Notes: generated from the letters alone by a model not told the origin. 64,000 nucleotides of DNA from Segetibacter sp. (GCA_028288485.1 JAQBNO010000057.1:27197-91196), one strand, 5' to 3'. Positions 26,611 through 36,251 are shown, numbered from the stretch's first letter. Translations and numbers: made by a program.

Positions 26611-26745
26611 AGTACAAGAGTGCCCTTCGACTTTGCCCAGGGTACCCGCTCTATGAAAAACTGCCCCGTTCAATGATGCATTTACAGTACAAGCGAGCGT
26701 GGCAACGATGATGCTATGAAATGCAAATGCCGGCCCCAAAAAAAT
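26611..26745 (-). repeat. Full-length dispersed repeat
   Basis: Minus strand: poly-T and GGGGCCGGC, GCATTTCATAGCATCATCGT, TGCCACGCTCGCTTGTACTG, a hairpin closed by GGGGCA, GGGTACCC, GGCAAAGTCGAAGGGC, and CTCTTGTACTT. Same order as at 14151-14312. Confidence 0.85.
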
Positions 26746-26772
26746 TCATATCGCAACACCTCCGGCCTACTA

Positions 26773-27558
26773 TTACCGGGCAGTCCAACCACCATCAACA
26801 GTAAGCATCGAACCTATCATATAACTGGCCGCATCACTTGCCAGGAATATTGCTGCACCCTGGATCTCCCGCATTTCTGCCCACCGACCCAATGCAGTTG
26901 CGCCTACCACAAATTTTTTTCCTTCTTCTGTATCGGCAATAGGTATATTCATTTCCGTTAAGAATGGTCCCGGGCAAATAGCATTTACCTTAATATTAAA
27001 GGCTGCCAACTCTAAAGCCAGTGCCCTGGTCATTTGTACCACCGCTCCCTTACTCGCCGTATAAGGCGTACGGTTCGACAATCCCACCAGTCCGAGCGTG
27101 CTGGCAACGTTGATAATACTGCCGCTGCCGCTTTTCTTCATGTAAGGCGTCACCGCCCGGCAACAAAGCCAGGTGCCCTTTACGTTTACTTCCATTACCT
27201 TATCAAAATCTTCCGTGGAAAGCTCATCGATTGCACCGCGGATATTGATACCTGCACTATTCACCAGGATATCGATTTTGCCAAATACCTCTATAGCCCG
27301 GGCGGCCATTGCCTCTGTTTGTTCCTGGCTCGTAATATCAGCGGCGAAGGAAATTGCCTTAATACCGAAATCCTGGCCCAATTCCTCTGCGGCCTTCATG
27401 CCTTCGTCTGCATTCCGGTTTACTAACATTATATTAGCCCCTGCCGAAGCTAACCCGGCAGCCATCGCCAAACCAAGGCCTTTAGAGCCTCCTGTAATAA
27501 TCGCGGACCTTCCGCTGAGGCCAAACTGTTTAATTCCCGGAAGTACTTCTTTACTCAT
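26773..27558 (-). CDS. Short-chain dehydrogenase/reductase, gluconate 5-dehydrogenase-like
   Basis: A 261-residue classical SDR that oxidises or reduces a sugar or sugar acid with NAD(P). The coenzyme motif TGGSKGLG is at 22-29, NSAG at 100-103, and the catalytic set is Asn125, Ser153, Tyr166, Lys170 (YTASK). The C-terminal LASDAASYMIGSMLTVDGG is standard. The sequence fits the KduD/gluconate 5-dehydrogenase group. It follows the TIM-barrel gene after 42 bp and shares its direction, so both are probably one transcript. Confidence 0.92.
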   Translation of the reverse strand: MSKEVLPGIKQFGLSGRSAIITGGSKGLGLAMAAGLASAGANIMLVNRNADEGMKAAEELGQDFGIKAISFAADITSQEQTEAMAARAIEVFGKIDILVNSAGINIRGAIDELSTEDFDKVMEVNVKGTWLCCRAVTPYMKKSGSGSIINVASTLGLVGLSNRTPYTASKGAVVQMTRALALELAAFNIKVNAICPGPFLTEMNIPIADTEEGKKFVVGATALGRWAEMREIQGAAIFLASDAASYMIGSMLTVDGGWTAR

Positions 27559-27600
27559 GTAGTATTATTAGAACTGATTTATTTTTATTTTAAGCTTCAG

Positions 27601-28659
27601 TTATTTAAGTCCGAGGGCGTTCCTGCTATATTCAAGGCAGGCCAGTATATTGTTCTCCTCTGCAGCCAGCTTCTCTTCCGGAGACAGTTGCGAAATCCTC
27701 GGCAGGCCATTTTCATATTTGTGCTCACGCACCATTCGCAGCGCACGGGCCAGCTCCGAACCCGGCACTCCTGCAAAAGTTTCCCAATACTCCTTTTTAA
27801 CACATGGTATCTCCAAAGGGTCGCGGGTAATCATTTCAAGACTAAAAGTCATCTTCGGGTTATGTTTCCTGCAAAGCGAAACGATGGCGGGAAGGTCTAA
27901 TATACCCTTCCCTAAAGGGACTTCTGATAGTAGAAATCCATCGCGGTATTCTTCAACCGCCATATCTTTTACGTGTGTAGAAAAAGCATACGGCACCAGG
28001 GTTTGGATGACTTCCATGGGGTCTTCGAGGAGGGAAATACTATTACCAAAATCAAGCGTTACGCCTACCCATTCGCTGTTTACTTGTTTCACCATACGCT
28101 CTAATTCCGGCGCCCGCCAGTCTTTATGATTTTCAACCCCCAGTTTCATTTTGTGTTTACGCAAAACCGGTTCGGCTAATTGAAGAGAAACCAGTGCATT
28201 TTTCTGCAACTGCTGAAAAGCTTCCGCGGAGTGGTAGGTTTCGTAGCGGCGGCCGCCGGAGCAAACAGTTCGTAATACCTGCATTCCAGCTTCTTTGCAA
28301 TTTTTAACTTCCTGCGCGAAGCGCGGCACATCTGCTGCGTTATTAGGAACACCTATAGAGCCTTCGAGGTACAAGCCTAACTTTTCTCGCAGGCTCCCCA
28401 CTTTTTTGGCGAAGTCGCTTGTCCAATCTTTTACTACCACCTGTGCACCACCTGCTCCAATTTGGTGGCAATGCTCCATCAAGTCCATTGCATTTGTAAA
28501 TGGCGCGTATTTTTGGCTCTCTACCTTCGAATTCCAACGGAGGCCGTATGAGTGCACAACGATTCCCATTCGTGCATCTTTTAAGAAAGCAGGTATTTCA
28601 GGTAACGACAACGCCATGACGCCTAAGGTCGTTTTTTGTAAAAAGTCACGCCTGTCCAT
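27601..28659 (-). CDS. Tat-exported sugar phosphate isomerase/epimerase-like TIM-barrel protein
   Basis: A xylose isomerase-like TIM barrel of 352 residues (from ATG 28659; ATG 28716 would add 19). The N-terminus has a twin-arginine signal (MDRRDFLQKTTLGVMALSLP), so it is expected in the periplasm. Metal-binding positions typical of the fold are seen in GVENHKDW, TLDFGNS, STHVKDM and SLEMI. The start at 28659 puts the RR pair at residues 3-4, as is usual. Periplasmic members of this fold occur beside Gfo/Idh proteins and cytochrome dehydrogenases in clusters that process 3-keto or other oxidised sugars. The exact substrate is unknown. The gene begins 24-81 bp after the cytochrome gene. Confidence 0.82.
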   Translation of the reverse strand: MDRRDFLQKTTLGVMALSLPEIPAFLKDARMGIVVHSYGLRWNSKVESQKYAPFTNAMDLMEHCHQIGAGGAQVVVKDWTSDFAKKVGSLREKLGLYLEGSIGVPNNAADVPRFAQEVKNCKEAGMQVLRTVCSGGRRYETYHSAEAFQQLQKNALVSLQLAEPVLRKHKMKLGVENHKDWRAPELERMVKQVNSEWVGVTLDFGNSISLLEDPMEVIQTLVPYAFSTHVKDMAVEEYRDGFLLSEVPLGKGILDLPAIVSLCRKHNPKMTFSLEMITRDPLEIPCVKKEYWETFAGVPGSELARALRMVREHKYENGLPRISQLSPEEKLAAEENNILACLEYSRNALGLK

Positions 28660-28740
28660 CTGCCTGCCCGGCTGTTTGTGCGAGGAAGGCCAGGATGCTT
28701 CCTGTTTGTCTCTCATAATGTAGATATATTCATGACACTT

Positions 28741-31299
28741 TTATTTGCTTTCAGAAACCTCTGTTTCAAGTACATATTTCTTCAGTTCCCCGGCTTTCCA
28801 TGGAACTACTCTTCCCTGCGACGTATTCCTTGTGGTGCCCACCGTACGCCTGCCTATGGGACCCGCGTTATTACCCCATTCATTGCGGATATAGGTTAGA
28901 ATAGCGGTAATAGCTGCATCATCCATAGAAGAATGAGCAGGCATAACGGGCAGGATTTCAGGGGCATCGTACTTCTTACCGCCTACTTCTACGGGACCCT
29001 CCATACCGTGCAAGACAATCAGGGCTAAGCGTTTCTCATCTCCCAAAACCCATTCCGATCCAATAAGAGGCGGTGCAAACCGCTTCATCCCAGTGCCGTC
29101 GCTTCCGTGGCAACCTGCACAGGTAGTAAGATAATGTTGCCGGCCCAGCGCAAATAGCTGTTGTTGCTCTTCGTTTAATATACTTTTTTTACCCGATGTA
29201 CTTTTGTTGGCCGTGTGGCCCGGCCATTCAAATAAAGAAGTCAACGCAGCCAACCGACTTCCGTGAATCTTTCCGACCGACTTTTTGAAGATAGCAGGTG
29301 CTGCCGCCAGCCTGACAGGCTTTGATTTATTGTCACCCATAGAAAGTCCCGTAAGCACCGCTTTTTGCCGCCACCCGAGTTGATTATCTTTCGCATCCAT
29401 CATTGCAAACAGGGCAGCGAGTTCTGCCGGCTCTTTTTTCCGGATGATGGCAGAAGCCAGCATCTCCAGGAAAATCTCCCTGGATGCATCACGCACTTGC
29501 CATTGTGGAGCTTTCCATAAATATTGTAAAAAAGCAAACTCCCGGTGCTGCAGGCTGCTCATGACTGCATCCCGAATTAATGGAAGACTACCATACTGGC
29601 TGGTAATACCTGCCAACAATTGATTTGATACTCTTTTATCCAGCACTTCAGCCGTAAGTGTAATTTGCAGTATTTGTTTAATTGGAGCATTTTGCCATTC
29701 CTGCATTAACAACTGCTCCAGCTTTAGCCGAACATTTTTATCTTCCACCACCAACGGCTCGAGCAACCGCAAAGCAGTAGCCGAAATCAACGGATGCTCG
29801 TCAGATACCAGCTTGAGCAGCAAGTCCGGATGAGCAAGTTTTAATCCTTGCATCGCCCATAAAGCATGAAACCTACCGTGATTATTTTTTCCCTTCATGG
29901 CCAGGTTGATTAATGACGGCCCAATATTCTTGTCGTTACGCTCTACCAGTAAGCGTTGTGCCATATCCCTGTACCAACCATTAGAGTGCGATAGGTAGCC
30001 GACTAATTTTTCCTGTGAAGCTTTAGAAAGTTTTGGGGTCTTCGACGGCTTCCAGTTTTGCGGCACGATCCGCCAAATTCTTCCGCGATGAATTGGTTGT
30101 ACCAGTTTTCGATTAATTGTTTGATCACGCAGATAAGGGGTAATATAGGCACCGTGTTGCACCAGGCCCCGGTACATGTCTGTCACATAAAGCGCTCCAT
30201 CAGCACCAGTTGATAAATGAACCGGGCGGAACCTTTCATCTGTCGAAGCGAGGAATTCTCTGCCCGGATGCGGGTCATGTGCGGAAAGCAGCAACCCGTT
30301 TTCCTCCACTATATTCCTTTTCACCAGGTTTCCGGAAGGCTCGCAGACGAACACATTGCCGTAGTATTCTTTTGATAAGGCGGTTCCCCGGTAAAAAAGC
30401 GGGGAGCAGGCTGCGGTGAACTCGAGTAAACGGCCTTGTTTGTCTAATGTACCAGGAATATATCCGCGGTTAACTGCGGGATTCGACCGGATAGGATATA
30501 CTCGTCGGTCCACAGTTAGACCGTGATCAATTCCTGTTGTTGGTTTATGATTTTTGTTTCGAGAAAGATAATTAGGTGGCACCAGGTCGGCATGAAGCTG
30601 TGACCAGTTGTAATTGTAAATTAAACGGCCCTCGTCGTCGTGGCAGATTCCCCATTGCCCACGGAACTCCGTACTATCCCGCTGCCACTTTCCATCCTCG
30701 AGGCGATACCGGAACCGGGACTTGGCATTATAAAACCAGTGATCCATACCCCGCCACAATCCATTCCCCGAGTGTTCTGGCAACGGACTACCGGCGTAGG
30801 TGGAGTCTATCAACGTTTTCGTATCCGCCTTTAAATCATTATCCAGGTCCTGCGTTAACCACAACGACCCGTTTTCTGCTACTAATGCCCCACCCCGAAC
30901 AAGGGCAATAGCACGAGGCATCACCAGGCTATCGAGGTAAATTGTACTCGTATCCATTTGCCCGTCGCCATTTGTATCTTCAAGCACCGAAACCCTGCCC
31001 ACCCGGTCTTTCTCTCCGACGCCATCGATATCAGGCATAAAACCGCGCATTTCTACCACCCAAAGTCTCCCATCCTCATCAAAAGTAGTTACTACGGGAT
31101 CCTGTACCATTGGCTCTGAAGCCACCAATTGAACCTTTAAACCCGGCTCTACCTGGAAAGTCGCTAACTCTTCAGTTGGGGTTAGCGGTGGAGAAGGATC
31201 GTCATTGCGATTATTTTCGCTCACGGGATTAACATAGCATAACAGGCCAAAAAGGCAGGTACCAAACAAGCACATATGGTAAACTTGCTTAAACATCAT
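28741..31299 (-). CDS. Membrane-bound dehydrogenase-type beta-propeller, HEAT repeats and cytochrome c
   Basis: An 852-residue exported protein with three parts. Residues about 45-430 are an NHL/PQQ-type beta-propeller (PVVTTFDEDGRLWVVEMRG, VSVLEDTNGDGQMD, GADGALYVTDMYRG). Residues about 440-700 are HEAT-like helices. Residues about 715-820 are a cytochrome c domain with the haem motif C727-A-G-C730-H731 and a distal Met in MPAHSSM. The N-terminal hydrophobic stretch is a signal peptide. This is the dehydrogenase architecture first named from Planctomycetes and common in Bacteroidota; it should oxidise a sugar or alcohol and pass electrons to the respiratory chain. The substrate is unknown. 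Confidence 0.88.
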   Translation of the reverse strand: MMFKQVYHMCLFGTCLFGLLCYVNPVSENNRNDDPSPPLTPTEELATFQVEPGLKVQLVASEPMVQDPVVTTFDEDGRLWVVEMRGFMPDIDGVGEKDRVGRVSVLEDTNGDGQMDTSTIYLDSLVMPRAIALVRGGALVAENGSLWLTQDLDNDLKADTKTLIDSTYAGSPLPEHSGNGLWRGMDHWFYNAKSRFRYRLEDGKWQRDSTEFRGQWGICHDDEGRLIYNYNWSQLHADLVPPNYLSRNKNHKPTTGIDHGLTVDRRVYPIRSNPAVNRGYIPGTLDKQGRLLEFTAACSPLFYRGTALSKEYYGNVFVCEPSGNLVKRNIVEENGLLLSAHDPHPGREFLASTDERFRPVHLSTGADGALYVTDMYRGLVQHGAYITPYLRDQTINRKLVQPIHRGRIWRIVPQNWKPSKTPKLSKASQEKLVGYLSHSNGWYRDMAQRLLVERNDKNIGPSLINLAMKGKNNHGRFHALWAMQGLKLAHPDLLLKLVSDEHPLISATALRLLEPLVVEDKNVRLKLEQLLMQEWQNAPIKQILQITLTAEVLDKRVSNQLLAGITSQYGSLPLIRDAVMSSLQHREFAFLQYLWKAPQWQVRDASREIFLEMLASAIIRKKEPAELAALFAMMDAKDNQLGWRQKAVLTGLSMGDNKSKPVRLAAAPAIFKKSVGKIHGSRLAALTSLFEWPGHTANKSTSGKKSILNEEQQQLFALGRQHYLTTCAGCHGSDGTGMKRFAPPLIGSEWVLGDEKRLALIVLHGMEGPVEVGGKKYDAPEILPVMPAHSSMDDAAITAILTYIRNEWGNNAGPIGRRTVGTTRNTSQGRVVPWKAGELKKYVLETEVSESK

Positions 31300-31360
31300 A
31301 CTGCATGTATAGCCCCAGAGGATATATTAGCCACTTTGGTATTTTGCTCAATCAGGAAAA

Positions 31361-31551
31361 ACTGTCCCTTCGACTTCGCTCAGGGAACGCTCGACTTCGC
31401 TCAGGGAACGTTCGACTTCGCTCAGGGAACGCTCGACTTCACACAGGGCACAGGTGGTTATGAAAACCTGCCACGTCGAATAATATGTTACAGTACAAGC
31501 GAGCGTGGCAAGGATGTATAATAGTAGCAATTCAGTCGGGCCCCAAAAAAA
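31361..31551 (-). repeat. Full-length dispersed repeat with expanded internal block
   Basis: Minus strand: poly-T and GGGGCCCGAC, CCTTGCCACGCTCGC, TTGTACTGT, and a hairpin TGCCACG...CGTGGCA, then several GAGCGAAGTCGA blocks. It is the same element as at 14151-14312 and 26611-26745, but the last block is multiplied. Confidence 0.85.
31371..31452 (-). repeat. 21-bp tandem repeat, four units
   Basis: Three near-identical 21-bp units begin at 31371, 31392 and 31413 (CGACTTCGCTCAGGGAACG plus two bases), and a diverged fourth begins at 31434. They amplify the GAGCGAAGTCGA block of the surrounding repeat. Confidence 0.9.
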
Positions 31552-31617
31552 TCAGATTCTTATCGCTTGTTTAATATAGTTGAACTTCTATATTTTGTAA
31601 TCGGCACAAATTAGTAT

Positions 31618-33000
31618 TTACACGGAGTTTGGATCAGGGTGGGTATAGGGAGCCCGATAAGGACGTCGTAGCAACTCATTGGCCGCCGTATCATTTACTA
31701 TTTGTCGCTTTTTAGGGTCGTACACCAATGGCCGTCCCAGCTTCATCGACATATTAGCGAGGATGCAACTAGCCGTAGAAATATGTCCTTCCTCAATATC
31801 GGCTACCGGCCGGCCACCTTTTTGGATTGCGGCCAGGAAATCGAGCATGTGCAACCTTGTGGCAGGCGCAGCATTTAATTCTATTTTAGGTTCAGTAGGT
31901 TCGGTAAGATCTTCGGGGTACTTTTCTTTTTCGTACACTACGTCTTTATGGATCTTACTCCCGGTTTTTTCATCCATGGGAATAAAGTCGTACTGCATGG
32001 TCGATGCGATGAGCGTTCCTTTGTCGCCATAAATCGTAAAAGACCAGGGGTACTGCGGATTATCAGGAGTGCCCCAACTACGATGTTGCCACAGACAGTT
32101 CAAATCGTTGTACTCAAAAAGTGCCGTTTGGGTGTCGGCTATATTGGACTTACCCTCTTTTTGCACATAAATACCACCGGTAGAACTGATGCGTGTTGGC
32201 CAGCCCAGCTTTAGCATCCAACGTACCGTATCGAACATGTGAATGCACATATCGCCCATAATGCCATTTCCGTATTCCATAAAAGTTCGCCACCAGCGAA
32301 CATGCGGCAACCCGTCATACGGACGCAAGGGAGCCGGTCCGGTCCACATATCGTAATCGAGGAATGCCGGTACATCCTGCACTGCCGGATTGCCGTTGGC
32401 ACGCATGTGAAAATAGCAGCACATCTCTACGTGCGATACCTTGCCCAGCAGGCCCGCATCTACTATATTCTTTTTAGCATCAATTAAGTGGGGAGTGCTT
32501 TTACGCTGAGTTCCTACCTGCACGACCTTATTATATTTTCGGGCCGCTGCCACCATAGCTTCGCCTTCGATTACATCTACGCTAATTGGTTTTTGAACGT
32601 ATACATGTGCTCCGGCTTTCATAGAATCGATGGCTTGAAGGGCATGCCAGTGATCCGGGGTGCCAATAAGAACAATATCAAGCTTATTTTCGGCCAGCAT
32701 CTTACGGTAGTCGCCATAGAGTTTTGGCCGGTTTTTAGATTTCTGTCGTTGGCTTACAAGTTGTGCCGCACCTTCAAGCAGGTTTTTGTCTACATCACAA
32801 AGGGCCACCACTTCCACCGGGGCTACCTGGATCAAGCGGAATAAATCGCTTTTACCATACCAGCCTGTGCCAATGAGGGCAACCGACAGGGGTTTGTCGG
32901 GTGACATCAAGTTCATTCCATTTGCTTGAAGTGTTGTAAGGGCCAGTGCTGCTGTTGCTCCTTTCAGAAAACGACGGCGGTCGATTGTAGAATAACTCAT
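31618..33000 (-). CDS. Gfo/Idh/MocA family oxidoreductase with Tat signal
   Basis: A 460-residue NAD(P)-dependent sugar oxidoreductase. The first 27 residues are a twin-arginine signal (DRRRFLKGATAALALTTLQA), followed by the Rossmann motif VALIGTGWYGKSDLF, LCDVD, GTPDHWHALQAIDSMKAGAHVYVQKPIS (with the catalytic-type EKP replaced by QKP) and a C-terminal alpha/beta domain. Tat export lets the folded, cofactor-loaded enzyme work in the periplasm. It is the first gene of the minus-strand cluster and lies upstream of the cytochrome dehydrogenase gene. Confidence 0.92.
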   Translation of the reverse strand: MSYSTIDRRRFLKGATAALALTTLQANGMNLMSPDKPLSVALIGTGWYGKSDLFRLIQVAPVEVVALCDVDKNLLEGAAQLVSQRQKSKNRPKLYGDYRKMLAENKLDIVLIGTPDHWHALQAIDSMKAGAHVYVQKPISVDVIEGEAMVAAARKYNKVVQVGTQRKSTPHLIDAKKNIVDAGLLGKVSHVEMCCYFHMRANGNPAVQDVPAFLDYDMWTGPAPLRPYDGLPHVRWWRTFMEYGNGIMGDMCIHMFDTVRWMLKLGWPTRISSTGGIYVQKEGKSNIADTQTALFEYNDLNCLWQHRSWGTPDNPQYPWSFTIYGDKGTLIASTMQYDFIPMDEKTGSKIHKDVVYEKEKYPEDLTEPTEPKIELNAAPATRLHMLDFLAAIQKGGRPVADIEEGHISTASCILANMSMKLGRPLVYDPKKRQIVNDTAANELLRRPYRAPYTHPDPNSV

Positions 33001-33430
33001 GGCAAGAAAAGTTAAGTGGGCGTGTATTTAGTTAAGAAATAAGATTAATACTTTAAGCTTAAGGCGGGTCGTTAGTTTTCCTGCCTGCTGTCAACTTCTT
33101 AAAAGCAATATACACATATTCTTTATTCACAAAAGAAATTAATCGGGTGTTAAATAGATATACGAAGTGTTTCCATTACCAGCACTTCGTCTATTTTACT
33201 TCCCTGTAAGAGTAAGCAGACTGAAGGTAATTTGAGGGAAATAATAAAAAGTGCCCTTAGGGGATTTAGAAGTTTTTGTACTTAGCTTCAATGCACTATT
33301 AAACATCATGGAGTTTACCCCGAAGGATCGAAGGGCCTGTGCCTTGCAGCAAAATTTGCATGGGCAATTAACGTAGATGTAGGTCATATGAATAAATGAA
33401 TATTTAAATTCTTAACCGAAAGGAAAAAGC
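33001..33430. other. Intergenic region upstream of the Gfo/Idh gene
   Basis: AT-rich, with no gene that I can support; the 63-codon minus frame at 33196-33387 has Cys-rich random character. No repeat was recognised and no consensus promoter was found. Confidence 0.5.
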
Positions 33431-33583
33431 TTAAAATATTTTCTTATGCTGTAAAAAGGCAAAAGCAGCAATAATTACAAAAGCAATAGCAAAAAGCCAA
33501 CCTGCTATTAGCCATGGCCCATCCTTTGTTATTTGCTCAACAGGAAGTTCTATGTTTAATTTTCGAAATTTGCCTTGTTTCAT
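33431..33583 (-). CDS. Possible small single-pass membrane protein
   Basis: From the ATG at 33583 the product has 50 residues: MKQGKFRKLNIELPVEQ, then one hydrophobic helix (PWLIAGWLFAIAFVIIAAFA) and a basic end (LQHKKIF). The basic-hydrophobic-basic layout is that of a real small membrane protein. Starting ten codons earlier is possible but less likely. Nothing indicates its role. Confidence 0.45.
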   Translation of the reverse strand: MKQGKFRKLNIELPVEQITKDGPWLIAGWLFAIAFVIIAAFAFLQHKKIF

Positions 33584-33761
33584 AAAAGAAGGGAATGCTT
33601 CCCGAAGATACAAAAACCTCGTTTTATTTATTAAAGATCGGGGTCATGCTCCTTTACGCTTAATGTAATTCCAGGAAACGCAAAAGGAATAATTTTCTTT
33701 TTTTTGCTAAAAAATTTAGTAATTTTACTGTCCCTAATTGTAGTGCTGTAACAAATTAAAC

Positions 33762-34487
33762 ATGACGAACACCAAAGCGAATATTATTGAGCAATTGCAA
33801 AAGGCTATTCTTCCATTGCAGGGATGTAAGCCTGTAGCAGGTAATATTGGCTTCGATGGAGGGCTTGGATTTATAAAAGCCGCTTTTCCCAATGCTTCAT
33901 TCCCTTTAGGAGCAATGCACGAATTTTTCTGTAGCAGACAAGAAGATGTTTCTGCTTCAGGCGGATTTATTGCAGCTATAGTGTCAGCTATTATGCAAAA
34001 AGGGGGAGTGTCAATATGGATCAGTTCTTCACAAATGATCTTTCCTCCTGCACTAAAATCATTTGGGATTGAACCAGATAAAATCATCTTCATTGCAGTG
34101 CAAAAAGAAAAAGAAATTTTGTGGGTTATGGAAGAAGCACTTAAGTGTGACGGTCTTGCAGCTGTTATTGCAGAAACATCCGAAATAAGTTTTACCGCAA
34201 GCAGAAGGTTTCAGTTAGCGGTGGAGCAAAGTCGTGTTACAGGTTTTATTATTCGTCGCAATCCAAAGAACCTTGCAACTGCCTGCATAGCCAGGTGGAA
34301 GATTACCCCTTTGCCTGCTGCTTCGGAAGATGGTTTGCCTGGTGTAGGTTTTCCACGGTGGAACGTAGAATTATTAAAAGTACGTAATGGCACTCCTGGT
34401 ACCTGGCAATTAGAATGGGCAGGAAGGTTCAGGCATGTTTCCAAGCTGGCTTCAATTATCAGGGAAGCGCAAAGAAAAACAGGATAA
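33762..34487 (+). CDS. imuA: ImuA-like protein of the error-prone repair mutasome
   Basis: ImuA proteins are RecA-fold relatives that help ImuB and DnaE2 copy damaged DNA. The 241 residues show the family's entry stretch FPLGAMHEFFCS, the strand GGVSIWISSS where RecA has Walker-related strands, PDKIIFIAVQKEKEILWVMEEAL and the C-terminal WQLEWAGRFRHV. A canonical Walker A loop is missing, as is common in this branch. The stop is followed one base later by imuB, so the two are one transcriptional and translational unit. No LexA box was recognised upstream. Confidence 0.85.
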   Translation: MTNTKANIIEQLQKAILPLQGCKPVAGNIGFDGGLGFIKAAFPNASFPLGAMHEFFCSRQEDVSASGGFIAAIVSAIMQKGGVSIWISSSQMIFPPALKSFGIEPDKIIFIAVQKEKEILWVMEEALKCDGLAAVIAETSEISFTASRRFQLAVEQSRVTGFIIRRNPKNLATACIARWKITPLPAASEDGLPGVGFPRWNVELLKVRNGTPGTWQLEWAGRFRHVSKLASIIREAQRKTG

Positions 34488-34488
34488 T

Positions 34489-35982
34489 ATGGCCAGGCGG
34501 TTTGTATCTATATGGTTCCGGTACCTAGTGACAGACTGGTTTGCACTTCGCCAACCCGAATTTGCTAATACCGCTTTTGTTATAAGAGCTCCTTCTCACG
34601 GTCGTATGGTAGTGACCGCAGCGAATGCTTTAGCTGAGGAGCAAGGAATTCACCCAGGAATGGTACTTGCTGATGCCAGGGCAATCATTCCTGCTCTGCA
34701 GGTGCTCGACGACAAGCCGGAGCTGGTTGATAAATTATTAAAGCGCATTGCAGAATGGTGTATCCGGTTTACACCATTTGCTGCCATTGATCTTCCGGAT
34801 GGTATTATTCTCGATGTTACAGGTTGCACGCATCTTTGGGGGGGTGACCAGCCTTTTTTGAGCGACATCGTTAAGCGATTGAAGGCTCGCGGTTATCATG
34901 TACGTGCTGCAATAGCTGATACCATTGGTACCGCCTGGGCCGTTGCCCGTTTTGGAGACTCATTCATTATCCCTCCCGATCAACAAAGTGAAGCACTACT
35001 TCCCCTGCCACCCGTGGCACTTCGCTTAGAAGCTGATACAATAGAGCGTTTGAACAAATTGGGTCTTCGCCAGATCAAAGATTTTATTGGCATGCCTCAC
35101 TCGGCTCTTCGCCGGCGTTTTGGTAATCTTATTGAAACAAGATTAAACCAGGCTTTGGGACTTGAAGAAGAAATTTTTCAACCGGTCCTTCCAATAGAAC
35201 CTTACCAGGAAAGATTGCCCTGCCTCGAGCCTATTGTAACAGCTACAGGTATCGAAATTGCGCTTGGGAGATTGCTTGATGCATTATGCAAACGGCTGCA
35301 AAAAGAGCAAAAAGGACTTCGGACGGCCTTCTTTAAATGCTACAGAATTGATGGAAAAATCGAGCAGGTTCATATTGGTACCAATAGAGCGTCTTACAAC
35401 GTTAAGCATCTTTTTAAGCTGTTTGAAACAAAGCTACCAACCATAGAACCTGACCTTGGTATTGAGTTATTTGTATTGGAAGCTCCTAAAGTGGAAGATC
35501 ACGCTCCTTTACAGCAAAAATTGTTTGAAACAATGTGGGGTTTGGATAATGTTCATTTATCAGAATTAATAGATCGCTTAGAAGGAAAAGTTGGTCAAAA
35601 TAGTATTCTTCGTTATTTACCGGACGAGCATTATTGGCCAGAACGTTCAGTTAAACGGGCATTATCGCTTGATGAACAAAAATCTATAGAATGGAAGCTT
35701 GACAGACCAAGACCTATTCAACTTTTAGCTACACCTGAAAATATTGAGGTTACTGCTCCTGTTCCTGATTATCCACCAATGAACTTTCGTTACAAAGGAA
35801 AACTGCATAAAATAAAAAAGGCTGATGGACCAGAACGAATAGAACAGGAGTGGTGGATACAGGATGGTCAGCATAGGGATTACTATTCGGTGGAGGATGA
35901 AGAAGGCTGCCGTTACTGGTTGTTTCGGCTAGGGCATTATGATGAGGATTATAAATGGTTTATTCATGGATTTTTTGCGTGA
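34489..35982 (+). CDS. imuB: ImuB, Y-family polymerase-like hub without catalytic residues
   Basis: ImuB links the sliding clamp, ImuA and DnaE2 during mutagenic translesion synthesis. The 497 residues keep the Y-family palm, finger and little-finger outline (VTAANALAEEQGIHPGM, DLPDGIILDVTGCTHLWGG, AIADTIGTAWAVARFG, SALRRRFGNLIETRLNQALG). The first metal-binding motif, usually hDhDxFF, reads VSIWFRYLVTDWF, and the later DE pair is lost, so it cannot polymerise. The ATG at 34489 directly follows the imuA stop; the frame is open 54 bases earlier, but that part lies inside imuA. Confidence 0.92.
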   Translation: MARRFVSIWFRYLVTDWFALRQPEFANTAFVIRAPSHGRMVVTAANALAEEQGIHPGMVLADARAIIPALQVLDDKPELVDKLLKRIAEWCIRFTPFAAIDLPDGIILDVTGCTHLWGGDQPFLSDIVKRLKARGYHVRAAIADTIGTAWAVARFGDSFIIPPDQQSEALLPLPPVALRLEADTIERLNKLGLRQIKDFIGMPHSALRRRFGNLIETRLNQALGLEEEIFQPVLPIEPYQERLPCLEPIVTATGIEIALGRLLDALCKRLQKEQKGLRTAFFKCYRIDGKIEQVHIGTNRASYNVKHLFKLFETKLPTIEPDLGIELFVLEAPKVEDHAPLQQKLFETMWGLDNVHLSELIDRLEGKVGQNSILRYLPDEHYWPERSVKRALSLDEQKSIEWKLDRPRPIQLLATPENIEVTAPVPDYPPMNFRYKGKLHKIKKADGPERIEQEWWIQDGQHRDYYSVEDEEGCRYWLFRLGHYDEDYKWFIHGFFA

Positions 35983-36251
35983 GCCTAACCTTTTGAAAGC
36001 TTTGTTATTAATCACCTCGGGTCTATTGAAAAATTAGTTCTTTGTTATCTCTTTAGAATAGTTCTTTTTTGCTTGCCGGAACAAGAAAAAAAAGACAGCA
36101 AATACAGACTGGTTGTTTCCTTGCAACTAAACAGTCCCCTTTCAGCAAGTGTAGTTTAATCTGGCTTTTGTACCACTTATGTGAAGGACCTGAAAACTGA
36201 GTACTTGACAATTTGCTTGCTTCTTTCATGCATCGATATGTTTATAATGAA

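Larger units (their letters stand above)
26063..26772. other. Repeat-filled gap inside the sugar oxidation cluster
   Basis: No gene is seen. It contains a core repeat (26166-26200), a hairpin repeat (26269-26391) and a full-length dispersed repeat (26611-26745). About half of the gap is repeat. Confidence 0.7.
31300..31617. other. Gap between the cytochrome and Gfo/Idh genes
   Basis: More than half is a full-length dispersed repeat with a 21-bp tandem array, described separately. The open frames on both strands are translations of the array. Confidence 0.7.

Noticed and set aside
31371..31452. CRISPR-like array
   Set aside because: The units are contiguous 21-bp tandem copies without spacers, and no cas genes are present.
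31276..31521. Open frame with repeated DFAQGT peptide
   Set aside because: It is a direct translation of the 21-bp tandem repeat; the repeat exists elsewhere as intergenic DNA.
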